Source of the DNA: Trichaptum fuscoviolaceum
Taxonomy: Eukaryota > Basidiomycota > Agaricomycetes > Hymenochaetales > Trichaptaceae
Assembly: GCA_910574455.1 (NCBI GenBank)
Contig: CAJSYZ010000006.1
Coordinates: 2,284,156 to 2,348,155, forward strand
Direction: 5' to 3'
DNA: 64,000 nucleotides
Numbering within the stretch: the first letter of the stretch is position 1; each line of letters opens with the position of its first letter. The notes under the pieces were generated by a model. The model was not told where the DNA came from. It saw nothing but the letters and a program-made list of their open reading frames with translations, and made no database searches. Positions 33,269 to 44,747 of the stretch are shown here, in pieces. Both the position numbers and the translations under genes were made by a program.

Positions 33269-35564
33269 TCAAGCTACGCCCCGCTGTCCATCATAGACTT
33301 TAACGATGAGAGGCATCTGGGCACCCGCCTCTTTGTCGTCTTTGATATACGGACGAGTTACAACATTTGACTGCTTCTCGAACCTCTCGTCCGAAATGGC
33401 CATATTGAATTCGAAGGCGCGCACAAGTGTGAAGATCAGTGCTTTCATCCTAAAATTTATGCAAAAAAACAGAGCAAATCAGCTTGACAAAGACGACTTG
33501 TGCTACACTAAAGGGCAGCTCAAACTGCACTCACTCGATTAAGGCGAAGCGGTATCCGATACAGCTCCGAGCGCCTCCGAGGAAAGTCATCATGTTTCCC
33601 CATACACCGGGGATAGAGGATGCTATTTCAGGGATCGTAGACCATCTTTCTGGGCTAATGAAAGACATGGACCAGGGTTAGGTATACTATTAGTCACACT
33701 ATTATGCACTCACTTGAAGTCCGCTGCATCATCTCCCCAAATATCCTTGTCTCTGTTGACCGCGAGGATGGGTACGAAGATAGTCTCTCCTTCCCTTATA
33801 CTAGCCGCACCAGAGTAGGCTTCAGAACGGACTGGAGTGACAGGAAAGTATAAGCTCTCACCTGATCTCCTTCCGAACCTGGCCCTTTCTGTCGACGAAG
33901 GGCCCCGATACGGGGATTACATCGTCTTTCACCGCGACACGCACGGTGACCGGCACAGCCGCATGTACGCGCAAAGTCTCCCTGGTCACCGCATCGAGAT
34001 ACGGCAAGGCGTCGAGTTCGTCCATGGTAGGTGTGTCCGTAGAGACGCCGAGTAGCTCGTCGCGGAGCTTCTGCTGGACCTTGGGAAGCAGTGAAAGTGA
34101 GTACAAAGCCCACATCGTCTGGGTGCTGGTCGTTTCGTGTCCTGCTAAGAATGTCGGAATCTCTGTGTAATTAAGTACGTGAGTGACGGCTGAGATTATA
34201 CGGGGAATGGGCCGCGTACGAGCCAAAACTTCTTCGTCCGACATCCTTTGTGACTCAGGAACATCGAAATCCAGATTAGCTTGAACGAGTACGCTGAGTA
34301 GATCTCGCCCCTTTAAATCTGCCATGTCCTTCTCTACCTCCTTGTCCTCTACCATCTCCTCTCCGAGCATAGCCTGTGTGCGATGACGTATCAGTTCTTT
34401 GCCAATGCGTTGCATCGTCATTTTGGCATTGTGCTCTTCCCGTCCGCGTTTAGTGGGCTATGTCACCGCACAAAGGCACATCAAGAAGCCATCTAGAGGG
34501 AGATGGTAAGTAAGCTTACCATGATGCGAAAGATAGGGACGACTGCTTGTAAGATCTGCATGACATCTATGACGTTCTTCGAATGAAAAAGTGTTGAAAA
34601 GGCTTTGCTAAGTTCATTCGGCTTCTCTTGAACGCTCAGCGACTCGAAACGGTAGTTGAAACCTTATAAGAGAACAATTAATGGCATCCAAACTCCGTCG
34701 CCAGACAGTGATATACCCGCAAGACCAATGACATCCAGTGTCGCCCGGCTAAGCCAAGACAATACTTCAATTCTACCGGATTGCCCAGAAATTTGGGCTT
34801 TCCATATTTCACGGAGCTAGTGCAAATTTCAGGATACGTGTCTGAGCTATGAGTCTCTTGTCTCTCACCTGCAAAGCCTTTTGGAAGAAGATAGGTGTTA
34901 AACTCCTGATAGAAGATGGCCCGAACGAAGGATTCTATTCCCCAAGTTAGGCAAGTTCGAAGGTCAGATTTGCTCGGGGCTAACCAGTATCCGTCTCTGC
35001 TGCCTGTGCTTCTCAGCTGATGAACGTAGTATATGGTCAAGATTAGCAATAGGAGGCTGAAGCGTAGCCTGAGAGGTTTGAAAAACCTTCGGTAACAAGT
35101 ATGCCTGAGTTACTCGTAAGTTAAGGTTCTTCTCCTAATTAAAACGAATCACGAACCATCTCCTAGCAGCTTTCCGAGAAAGTAACGAGACATTTCAGGT
35201 TTTTGGTAGTCAGCAGAATGGGTTAGAATGTGGTTCAGAGCTTGCAAATCCGTCGTATACAGTCGATCAGAATGAGTCTATGATTGAGATGCGCAACCTC
35301 AAGAAGATGAGTTGGTGAGCTCACATTGAAGAGCCCTTTGTATTTAATCACTTTCCCATACTTCTCAACCCATTCCTCGTGCTTCTTTATGTACTCCTCG
35401 GTCTGCATTTCTCCCAAGTTCCCCCATATGAAGCTCTCGCTTTTCCGGCCTGGTATATCTCGGAGAGGAGAGAAGTATGGACCTAGGAACTGACACCCGA
35501 GCTTGTAAACACCATAAAAACAAATTGTAGTTCCTGCAGCAAGAAGAAATCTGAGGATCGCCAT
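33269..35564 (-). CDS. Cytochrome P450 monooxygenase, copy B
   Basis: Twelve exons on the minus strand: 35564-35325, 35277-35157, 35104-35087, 35016-34985, 34934-34869, 34816-34717, 34662-34520, 34457-34220, 34162-33862, 33794-33714, 33654-33535 and 33449-33269, 546 residues. Motifs: membrane anchor, DIPGRK hinge (Pro-Lys replaced by Arg-Lys), [19 protein letters not shown] and haem loop [14 protein letters not shown]. Exon lengths 240, 18, 66, 143, 238 and 120 are identical to copy A, and the only fusion is the RRI-L segment, which copy A splits with an intron. The two genes are clear paralogues from an inverted duplication. Confidence 0.93.
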
Positions 35565-36733
35565 GTCTGAGGTGGCAGTAGGATACCAGGAGCGTGAAAG
35601 TACGAGCTTAGGGGCAGAACCGGTTTCACCTTGGTCTTGCATGAGAAAGGACTTCCGCAGTATCATTGATCGACCATACTGCGCTCCAAGGAAGGTAAGC
35701 CGATTCCGATCAACCGATCGATCAGAAGGTACACAAGTCTTACGGCTTTTCCTGTGCAGGATATGAGCATCTGATGACGAAATTTAATAATAGACACACC
35801 ATCATTAATTGAACCTACCACGGTGGTGAATATGTAAGGTCTGCTTTCGACACGGACCAAAAGCAGGGCGGGTGAAAAGGATAAGACGAAGGGGTACATA
35901 AACAAACAACGACGACCATTGGTGCCCTTTCTGTATCCACATGTATCATACAAACCGGTGCATAACGGTCTGCTTGCGCAACAAGATACCCGTAGCACAA
36001 TTTGACCTGGAATGTGAAATCATCGAGGAAGTCCAACTTGTCCGTAGAAGGATGCCCATGATAAAGTAAAGCAAGCTTTAGTTCTCTTCAGTTATGTAGT
36101 TTGCTGTGAGGCCCGCCCAGTGGAGCTTGAAGATCGTGAAGCGAGCTTTACTCTGTTTTTAGTTGTAGTCCATTGTCAGAAGAACAGTCCATCAGGAGAA
36201 AGCCCTGAACTGGCCCCGGGCGATACTTGACCATGTCTCTCCAATGCTCCTGGACGTCGCACATGAGATAAGTTCAATTCTCTAAACTCCCTGTCGGTGC
36301 AGCGTCCTGTCTAGCCTCTTCGCAATCTGTCTAGTATTTGTCACCTGTTTTTGCCATAGACATCATATCGGGATTAGGAAACCGATCTCTGCTTGTTGTG
36401 CGAGTTGAAGACTATGTTTTACTATCATGAGTGAATGTAGTGAGCCGTCTCGGCTTTCCCTTTATCAGAGCATCCAGACTCCAGATGATTGAGAAGTAGA
36501 ACGAGCGAGTGCAAATCTGAGTCCTTGAGAACTCCGAGACGAATAAGTTGAAAAAGAGAAAGTGGTCATGTGACCGTGAACTTGAACTCGAAGGAAATCA
36601 GCCAATGGAACGTTTGAAACGTTTCCCCAAGCTTTGCCGCTCACCTCGACGTTGCTGGCAGCCTCGTGTTTCCTCTGTTCTTGCCTTTGCTCGCCTTTGA
36701 CCAGGCAATAAAGACATAGACTTTGGATTAAAC
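35565..36733. other. Intergenic region
   Basis: About 1.2 kb between two divergently oriented genes. No supported exon, RNA gene or repeat. A minor self-complementary patch CGATCAACCGATCGATCAG occurs near 35,708. Confidence 0.5.
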
Positions 36734-38101
36734 ATGACACTCACTATCCTCGCCTCTGTGTCTCTCCTTGCCCTCGTCTCAAGCGCGAGGCCACTCCCAA
36801 AGTTAGACTCAGATGATGGATGGAATGCGTTGCAGTTGTGAGTATCAATGGTGTCTTTCATTGCGCTTGACTGACGCCCTGTCGCTTGCTTTAGATTAGA
36901 TGCTGATGCACAGGCGCAGACACCATCGGAAATCGAATACACCATCCAGGCTGTCGTAAAGTCACACTCGAGGTAACCAAGCTGTTCTTTTTCTTGTGCG
37001 TATGGCTGAGTACGACTCAGCGCCCCAGAGGAGCTCGACGACGAAGACATCTCTGTTCAACTCGCATCCGTTCAGGACGTACAAGCCTACCTCGCCCATG
37101 CCGATGACAACTCCGTCAAGGCGCTCGTGCGCCTGGATCCTGATGAATTGCATTCCGCTGACGAGAAGGAGATGTACGAGACGCTGCACCGCCTGGAGAT
37201 GGAAAGAGGACGGAGGACACCTGTGCCGGATGATGTGCTTGACCGGTCTCTAGCCTCTCTGGCGTCGTCGCCAATTAAACTGGGATCGGCGCCGCTGGCA
37301 AACATCCCTGAATCCGAAGAACAAAACGAGCAAAACGACGTCTGGTACGGTGTCTTTCTCGACGACGCTGTCCCGACGCCCGTGGTCGTTATGGTCGGCG
37401 CTTGCATCCTGTCCCTGCTTGCGGTAGGCTGCGTGGCGACCGTGCTTTACACCGCCGAGGTCCTCAAGAAAAGCGTGTTCAGATCCGACGCAGCGTGGGG
37501 TGTACTGGGAAAGCTCGAGAAGAGCAGCGGGCGTCGCACAGGAATGGAAGGCGTTGAGCACGATAAGATTGCGTTCAAGGAGAAACACCTCCTCACTGCA
37601 CCCCCACCCGTGTTCAGAATCGGGCCCATGGACATAGATGACGGCACTGAGGACATCGAAACAGACGAGAAGTTCTTCGACGCCGAATGGGCAGACTCGT
37701 CCGATTCAGCAAAGAGCACGCCGTTCGCGACGCCCCTTGTGCACTCACTCGACCTCCCTCAGCCGCCTCAGCCATCCCACAACTCCCCATTCGACTCCGA
37801 CGCCGGCATGAGCGAGCTCGCGCTGCCTGGTGCGCTACCTGCTCGTCCATCGTGGTCGCTGCGCGCCTCCGATGCGCAGGGCGGCCTCGCGCCGCTCACG
37901 CCGACGCACCCGCGCACGCGCCGCCCGTACAACGCGCACGCCGAGCTCGATGCCGCGCTCGCAATGCAGCTGCGTCCTGGTCTTGGCTTGGGCGCAGATG
38001 CGGCGTGGCTCGTCCGGTTCGTGATGGCTGTCTTTGGGTGGTGTGCCGTGCTCATCACGAGCACGAATGGCCCGGGCCCGAGACGTCGTGGTACGGCGTA
38101 G
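36734..38101 (+). CDS. Single-pass membrane protein of unknown function
   Basis: Exons 36734-36837, 36895-36972 and 37021-38101, 420 residues. Residues 1-18 form a signal peptide (LTILASVSLLALVSS). An acidic lumenal/extracellular region of ~190 residues precedes a clear transmembrane helix VVVMVGACILSLLAVGCVA, then a ~200-residue Ser/Pro-rich cytoplasmic tail. A second weaker hydrophobic stretch (VRFVMAVFGWCAVLI) lies near the C-terminus. I recognise no domain. The 3' third is strongly GC-rich. Confidence 0.75.
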
Positions 38102-38651
38102 TGACAAGAAACAATCGCAGGCTAACTCTTCTTGCTCACTCATCTCTTGGATTGTCATTTCATGATCACGAAATTTCTTGCACATAGCGCCTGCATTCAC
38201 ACACAAACGCTTTGGTCGTCTGCTTGCATATGCATTTTTACATCTTGTCTTGTTTTCTGTTCTTCATCTCTTGTCATTGGAATCGCATCACATCACATAC
38301 CACATCATGTCCTTCCCATACATTCATTGCATGCTCATAGTTCTCCCCGTAGATAGTTCATACCGTCCTTGCTAAACTAATTCCTTGCAAAGCTCCTGTA
38401 CACGATGACTCCTGTGTCTCTCATGCTGTCTAAAGCTTGTCGTAATCTTAACCCAATGCCAGCTAGTAGTGGTTTTCTACTAGGAGACTTTCACTTGTTG
38501 AGACTTGTTTGATGTGCACTGATGGCAGTGACAGTGCACGTGTTTATCTTATCTATGCTATCAAAGGTTATCTTAGATCTCAAGCGATCTATAGCAACTT
38601 TTTTGGCCTGAGGGTCATGGTCATCCACAACCACCATTGGCGCTCTTTAAA
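38102..38651. other. Intergenic region
   Basis: 550 bp, pyrimidine-rich at first, then AT-rich. No gene seen. It holds the upstream region of ADE8. Confidence 0.5.
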
Positions 38652-39355
38652 ATGTCCTCAGACGCACCTCGAGAACGACGGCTGGTAGTCCTAATATCTG
38701 GATCAGGTCAGCGTGCCTAGCTCATACAAATGCTCAAAGCTGACGAAGGAGCATAGGGACGAACCTGCAGGCCCTCATCGATGTACTCAACACACCCGCC
38801 CTCCCGTCCTGCTCGATCGTCCGAGTCATCTCCAACCGCAAGAACGCCTATGGCCTGACGCGCGCAGCGTCCGCAAGCCCGCCCATCCCGACGTCCTATC
38901 TCGCGCTCCAGCCGTATCTGAAAGCGCACCCGGGGGCGACGCGGGACGACTACGACCGGGCGGTCGCGCAACTCGTCGTCGAGGCGCGCCCGGACGTCGT
39001 CGTGCTCGCGGGCTGGATGCACGTCCTAGGCGACGGTTTCCTCGACATCGTCGGCCAGACACCCGTCATCAACCTGCACCCTGCGCTGCCCGGCGCGTTC
39101 GACGGCGCGCACGCCATCGAGCGCGCATACACCGCCTTCCAGAATGGCGAGATCACGAAGACGGGGCTGATGGTGCATCGAGTCATCCGTGAGGTGGACC
39201 GTGGCGAGCCCATTATTGTGCGTGAGGTGCCGATCGAGAAGGGCGAGCCGCTGGAGGTGTTCGAGGAGCGGTTGCATAAGGCGGAGTGGGAGGTGATCGT
39301 GCAGGCGACGGCGAAGGTGCTTGACGAAGTACGTCCTTTGACAGCGCTAGACTAG
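38652..39355 (+). CDS. ADE8: Phosphoribosylglycinamide formyltransferase (GART)
   Basis: Third step of purine synthesis: transfers a formyl group from 10-formyl-THF to glycinamide ribonucleotide. Exons 38652-38706 and 38757-39355, 217 residues, close to yeast Ade8. The phosphate loop SGSGTNLQAL spans the intron. SNRKNAYGL, LAGWMHVLGDGF and the catalytic segment INLHPALPGAFDG supply the active-site Asn and His, and the catalytic Asp is in EVDRGEP. The C-terminus is uncertain: a good 5' splice site GTACGT at 39,329 could instead join to an exon after CCTAG (about 39,490), which stays open for about 29 codons. I keep the unspliced stop because that intron would be three times longer than its neighbours. 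Confidence 0.93.
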
Positions 39356-40217
39356 AATTCCAAGTACGTGTACATTGATTAGCAGCAGTACACGCTGCCT
39401 GATTTCTTTCCCTCTAATTTACATTTGATTCAGCCAATATAGGCTGTTATGCTGTTTTTGACGTTAAATGCCTTTTTCATGGAATCCTAGGTCGGTTCGT
39501 TGGAGGCTCTCGCGACCTTCCCCAACCTGATCAAGGCTTTCTTACTTCAAGAACATAGACTCAAGATTAAGACGGACTCATAGAACATTTCTGCATTTGC
39601 CATCCTACAATACCATATTGACGAGATCACACGAAGTACATGTACATGTATAATGTGCCTCGGTCTACAGTATCTGCTTGGCGTTTGATCAAGGAAACTT
39701 TCACTGGTATGAGGCCTCGGGATCATCTGAACTGTGCTAATTGAAGGGTTTGGCTAGTGCAAGCTCAAACAATCATCATACACTAGCAGCAATGTACTAA
39801 GCATCTTTACCTGGGTATTTTACCCCGGGCTCCATATGCTACCCTCTAGACCTATTGCGCATCAAGATGTCTTGGTTTTCTTCTAAAATAGCAGATACGA
39901 TTGCACGGCTCGCATTGCTCTTTGCTATTGGCTGACATCTCCTTCGGTAGTACTTCCAACGAGCATAGATAGCGAATATTATGAGTTCCTCTGGCTGCCG
40001 AGAGAATGTCTGAAGGAGTGAGAGTCCAGCTTCGTTCCGATTGGCTGAATCCCGATGGGGAAGGGTGTTCTCAGGGTTATGACGACTATCAGCTGCTGAT
40101 TTTCTGGACGGTGAGTGTATGCGCGTGCTCATCGGACATCCCATCCTCCTCGCCCTGCGAACGGCCCTTCCTCGTCGTCGACAACAATCTCCTCTCCGCA
40201 CTCTGTCATCGCTCAAC
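39356..40217. other. Intergenic region
   Basis: About 860 bp. Apart from the possible extra ADE8 exon at 39,491-39,580, nothing coding is supported. A 126-codon minus-strand frame (39,839-40,219) overlaps the FAD1 leader and looks spurious. Confidence 0.45.
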
Positions 40218-42399
40218 ATGCGGTTTGATCCACAGCAGGTCGCCGACGACGTGCACGCGCTCGCAAAGTCGCCTCACCCCATCGCGCCGCTCGTCGCCGA
40301 GGCGCTCACGGTCATCCACCAGGCGTTGGACACGCATGGGTACGTGTATCGCCCGCTGTGCATCTGTTATCGTCGCTCATCAGCCTAGCGAAGCCAGGAC
40401 AACGTGTCCATAAGTTTCAATGGCGGAAAGGACTGTAAGTTTCCTCCTCATCTCTACATCGAGCCATGGGCTGGTATGGGCTGGGGAGGCTGTCTTCGAC
40501 ACGGTCATGGACGCTCTAAGGACGCTACAAACAATCGCCGCTGGGGCCATCTTTTGCTTGACATCAATACGATGCAACTTCATTCCGGCGAGCCAGAAAC
40601 CGACTCCTTTCCCATTTCCTCGAGAGGAGGAAACTCCTATTGTTTCATCTCCGCGTCGGCGCTGCCTCATTTGCGTTTCGCAAACGTGGCCGCAGAGCTA
40701 AGAGGACCGTAGCCCTCATCGCGCACCATCTTCGAAAGGGCCAATTACAGCAGATACACAATTGGCCAACGCCGGTGGTGAAAACTGGCGAACAGACTGG
40801 ATTGCGGAGAGACACGGATATTTCGTGGCGAGCGGAATGCTTGGCGAATGAGACGATGTGGAGCTGGACTGCACAGATGTATCTCATATCGTTCAAGATA
40901 TGCTTGCGGGTCACGTCTTATGTTTGCTCATTGTCGGAAATCACTCAGATCCTCGACTCACCCAATCCGCTTGTCCTCACTTACCGTTTCTGAGGCGAAT
41001 GACGGCCGACATCTGCTAGGAGCGCTATATTCGACATGCGGGAGGCTCTTCAAACACGAGCGTCATCGCTGATGCCGAGCTTATTCATGCACAAAGAAGC
41101 TCGGGACCTCCTCTCTGTGTAACACATCGGCCATTTCACGGGCAATGTGTGATGAGTTGCAATTTAGAACTGGCATCCTCCGTGCAGAAGGGCGCTAGTT
41201 CGGCGCCTACGATAATCCGAATCGTTCAACCAGCAGGTCACACTGCTTCTTCGCCCTTCCCAGCCAAAACACCCTTCTCTCCGTAGTCTGATATTATCCA
41301 CGCAATGCTGACATTAATACACCCACAGGTACAGTCCTTCTTCACCTCTTCGTCGCCGCACTCGGCGCTCGCAACCCCACTCTCACCACCTCGACCACGC
41401 CGTCAACGTCGCAGTCGGCGCTCCGCATACCCTCACTCTACATACCGCTTCCCTCACCCTTCACCGAGCTCGAGGACTTCATCGCTGACTCCGTGGACAC
41501 GTACAACCTCGATCTGTACAAATGCTCGCCGCCCACGTCCCAGCCCCCGTCGACGCCGATGCCGATCGAAAGCGTGACGCGGCCGACATCGCCCATGCCG
41601 GAGACAGGAGGCAAGCAGGCGTACCCCGTCGGCAAGGCGCGCGGCGGCGAGGGCATGCGCCGCGCGCTCGAGGTGTACAAGGAGAACTTTCCGCACATCG
41701 ATGCTATTCTTGTTGGGACGAGGCGGGGGGACCCTCACGGTGGTTCGTGCCCTTTCTCTTATCAGGTATCCCCTTGCTGATCGTATCTGCCTCAGCAACG
41801 CTTTCCTTCCGGAACATGACGGACTCGGACTGGCCGCGCTTCGAACGCGTGCACCCGATCATCAATTGGTCGTACTCAGACATATGGGTCTTCCTTCGTA
41901 CGTTGAAAGTGCCGTACTGTTGTTTGTACGATCAGGGGTGCGTATATCCCTGCTCTCGGAACGATGAAGACCAACTTAGATATCGCCCAGATACACATCC
42001 TTAGGCTCGACATACAATACGCACCGGAACCCCGCACTACGGATCCGCCCGTCTTGCACATCGTCCCTGCTCCCCTCACAATCAAAAGCAAACGCAAACG
42101 GCCACATCCGTAACCCAGACCTCGTTATCCCCCCAATCGACTCCGAGCGGACCTCGCCGTCCCAGAGCGAGACAAGCAGCCTCCTTGGACTGGACACTGA
42201 GCTTGAGCCTGGCCTTGCTGGCGAGGCAGATGAGGAAGAGCGCTTTCGTCCGGCATACGAGCTCACGGATGGCGATCTCGAGCGTGCGGGCCGGGGATCT
42301 TCGTCGGCCGCTAGTAAAGTTAGCAATGGCGGTAAGTCGCTCGAGGCTAGCAATACCCTTATGCAGGAGACGAATCCAAGCCTCGCTTCAGTCAACTGA
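40218..42399 (+). CDS. FAD1: FAD synthase (FMN adenylyltransferase, PAPS-reductase-like fold)
   Basis: Makes FAD from FMN and ATP. Exons 40218-40339, 40394-40434, 41329-41739, 41796-41937 and 41991-42399, 374 residues. Family motifs are the P-loop-like [15 protein letters not shown] (split by intron 2), [45 protein letters not shown] and late [16 protein letters not shown]. An upstream in-frame ATG at 40,119 would add 33 Arg-rich residues, a possible mitochondrial presequence; I prefer 40,218, giving [11 protein letters not shown]. Intron 2 (40435-41328) is 894 bp, about fifteen times the usual length. The domain following YTSLGS is longer and more Ser-rich than in yeast. Confidence 0.92.
40435..41328 (+). 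other. Unusually long intron 2 of the FAD synthase gene
   Basis: Canonical GTAAGT...CCCACAG ends. The interior has no obvious inverted termini, and its reading frames are short and unrelated to FAD synthase. Frame and family alignment require that it be removed. It may be an old insertion whose edges have eroded. Confidence 0.7.
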
Positions 42400-43079
42400 A
42401 TGCGAGAGGGAGGATGAAGGACTGCTTTTCAGGTGGATAATGACCAGTGAGGGTCATATACATGGTTACATATGTAACGATAAAGAAAAGAGAGTACATA
42501 TAGATTACTTATTGACGTTCTCTTGCTTGTAACGTTAAGCGCACGCTGGATTAACATGTATGTATATCACAGGCTCTGTTTAGAAGTTATCTGGTATCCT
42601 TTCTTCCGCAATCCGACATCGACCAGTGCGTTTGTGTAATGACAAGGAAATTTACTGAGTATTTTTGGGAATTAAAGTTGAAGCTGCTTCGATTAAGGGG
42701 TTACACTACAACCTCAAACAGTACTTGGCATACTTCGCAATCCTGGCTCTTGGGCTCCATAGATGAGGATAACTTGCCAGAGAATAAACGCAAGGCGAAA
42801 TCGGAATGTATATGCCCGCATCAGCGAGCAGAGATGGGACGGGAGCTCACTTGCGTCGCGAGTGAAGCTGACGCAGTACTACTTTGTGTTTAATCAACTT
42901 GTTGATGTGCCTGTAACCTCCCTTACTGTGTCCATTTTGCGCAGCCCGTGTTTGCTGGTGAAGTCAGTCTGGTATAGTGTGTGAGAAGAATGTGCGATTG
43001 ATTCTGTACATGTATCTACAGACGGGTCCATATTCATTGCTTCGCCTTCAATTCCATGCAGTCGGAGCAACCACGACAA
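42400..43079. other. Intergenic region between convergent genes
   Basis: 680 bp, AT-rich, with no supported gene or repeat. Confidence 0.5.
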
Positions 43080-43781
43080 TCAGAGAGTGAACAGCTCGAG
43101 ATCATCCTCATAGCTTTCGCCAAACGCCTTGAGGTCCCAGTAGAGGACGACTTTGCCGTCATCGAGCTTGACGCCGAACTTGCCCTCCGCAATGTCCTCG
43201 TATCCGATCTTCAGCTCGACGCCTGTCTTCAGGCCGCCAGAGACGCTGCCAAGGGTGACCGGGCCGACAATGGGGACGACAAGGTTCACGGCGACCACAA
43301 CGCCCAGGATTGAGGGGTCGAAATTGAAGGTGATCTGTCAAGCGAAAAGTAACGAATGAAAGAAAGAAAGAAGCAGGCCCACATGGTCAGCGAAATGGAT
43401 GAGAGATATAGTGTGACCTCACTCACTTCGAGAGGGGTGAAGCTGATGCGATACAGTTCGATGCTGTTCGCAGAGATCGTGCCGACAGTGAAGTCATCAG
43501 GAAGGTCGGATGCAGAGAAGGATTGGATGCCGGCCTCCTTCGGCTTCGGGCGCTGAATGTAGGCCAAGCCACCATGCTTGAGCTCAACAACTTCGACGCG
43601 CTCGTCGTAGAACGCGGCAACCTCTGTAAAGTGCGGTGAAGCGCATTTGAATGTCAGATTTCATTACAATGACGCTCGCTGCTTACGGTCAAGTGCTGTA
43701 GTAGAGATAAAGCGACTGTCAGTAAAGCGCCCTACGACAGAAATCCAATGAGGAATCACCTTGCGAAGATGTCAATGCCAT
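43080..43781 (-). CDS. Small uncharacterised protein, 160 residues
   Basis: Exons 43781-43760, 43695-43687, 43623-43427 and 43334-43080 join in frame. Exon 2 has only nine bases. The product has no signal peptide, begins MALTSSQALDQVA, has a central hydrophobic stretch ILGVVVAVNLVVPIVGPV and ends in an acidic region (SYEDDLELFTL). Gly/Val-rich beta-type composition suggests a compact single domain. I do not recognise the family. The tiny exon was inferred because direct joining of exons 1 and 3 breaks the frame. Confidence 0.65.
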
Positions 43782-44747
43782 TGTGTTTGAGGTAATCGCT
43801 CCGCGGTGTCCTCCAAATGAACTTCATACTAGGCTTTAAACGTTTTTTTGGCCTCCGGGATCCAGCCTGCTTTCGGGTTGGCCAGGTTAACCGATTTCGG
43901 ATAGAGAACGCAGAGAACGGGTGATGCGGAATTTTATCAACGGCAAGTCCGAAAGCGTTAAGCTCTTTCCGATCCGCACTTGAATACGCACAGGCAGAGC
44001 GGGGAGATGCAGAAAACAACACACAAAGCACACATAAATTGCATGGCGTCATCCAGTAGCGGAGAGATCAGACGAATTCAGCATGAGAACATACCCGACA
44101 TAGGACGCTGCTGGAACTTTACGACCTCGAGTGAGATGACGAAGAGTTAAAGGAGAACCGTATACGGGTGGACATTGCTGATACGAAGAGAAAGGAATGC
44201 TCACCAGCTTTGCGATGGGCAAGATTGAGCGTAGATAAGAGTTTTATAGCGCTGACGGCGAGATATACAGGATCGTCCTGGACGCCAATGTAGCGCCCGT
44301 CGATTGTGCACGTCGGCTTCTCGTAATGATAAGAATGGCCAGAGATGTTGAAACACAACGCACAAACGCAACACAGTAGACACAACGAAAGGGAATCGAG
44401 GGGACGGCATGAGCTTGGTCAACGACGGTGCGCGTCTTCGATAGCACATAGAAAGTCTCCCAGAGCGTCGGTTACAACACCAATGGACGAGAAGGAAGCT
44501 CTGGGTGAGTTCTTCTACGAAAAAGGTGACGGGGAGAGGCGACTTGCGACATGATGTCTAATAAGGAGAATGTATACTGTGTAGTTTATGCGACCGTAAA
44601 TATGACATACATAGAGTATCTAAAAGTGAAGAAAAATGCATCAAACATATTACAATAACTTAAACAAAACCAACGGACCAAGAACATGCGAGAGATCTGG
44701 GGTTTTTTTAAAACGCCCAGCGTTTCCTTTCCCCAATCCCCTAGAGA
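43782..44747. other. Unresolved region; some coding-like minus-strand segments
   Basis: The minus-strand stretch 44,200-44,340 (GHSYHYEKPTCTIDGRY, then a hydrophobic end) and 43,800-43,960 look more protein-like than chance, but I could not join them into a gene or find a start. They may belong to a decayed gene or to an upstream part of the 160-residue protein. No repeats seen. Confidence 0.35.

Noticed and set aside
37687..38206. Long open frames overlapping the 3' end of the single-pass membrane protein gene
   Set aside because: GC-rich third-frame shadows; the assembled exon in the main frame has the signal peptide and transmembrane helix.
38713..39277. Overlapping frames on both strands in the ADE8 region
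   Set aside because: The GART catalytic motifs lie in a single plus-strand frame; the rest are shadows.
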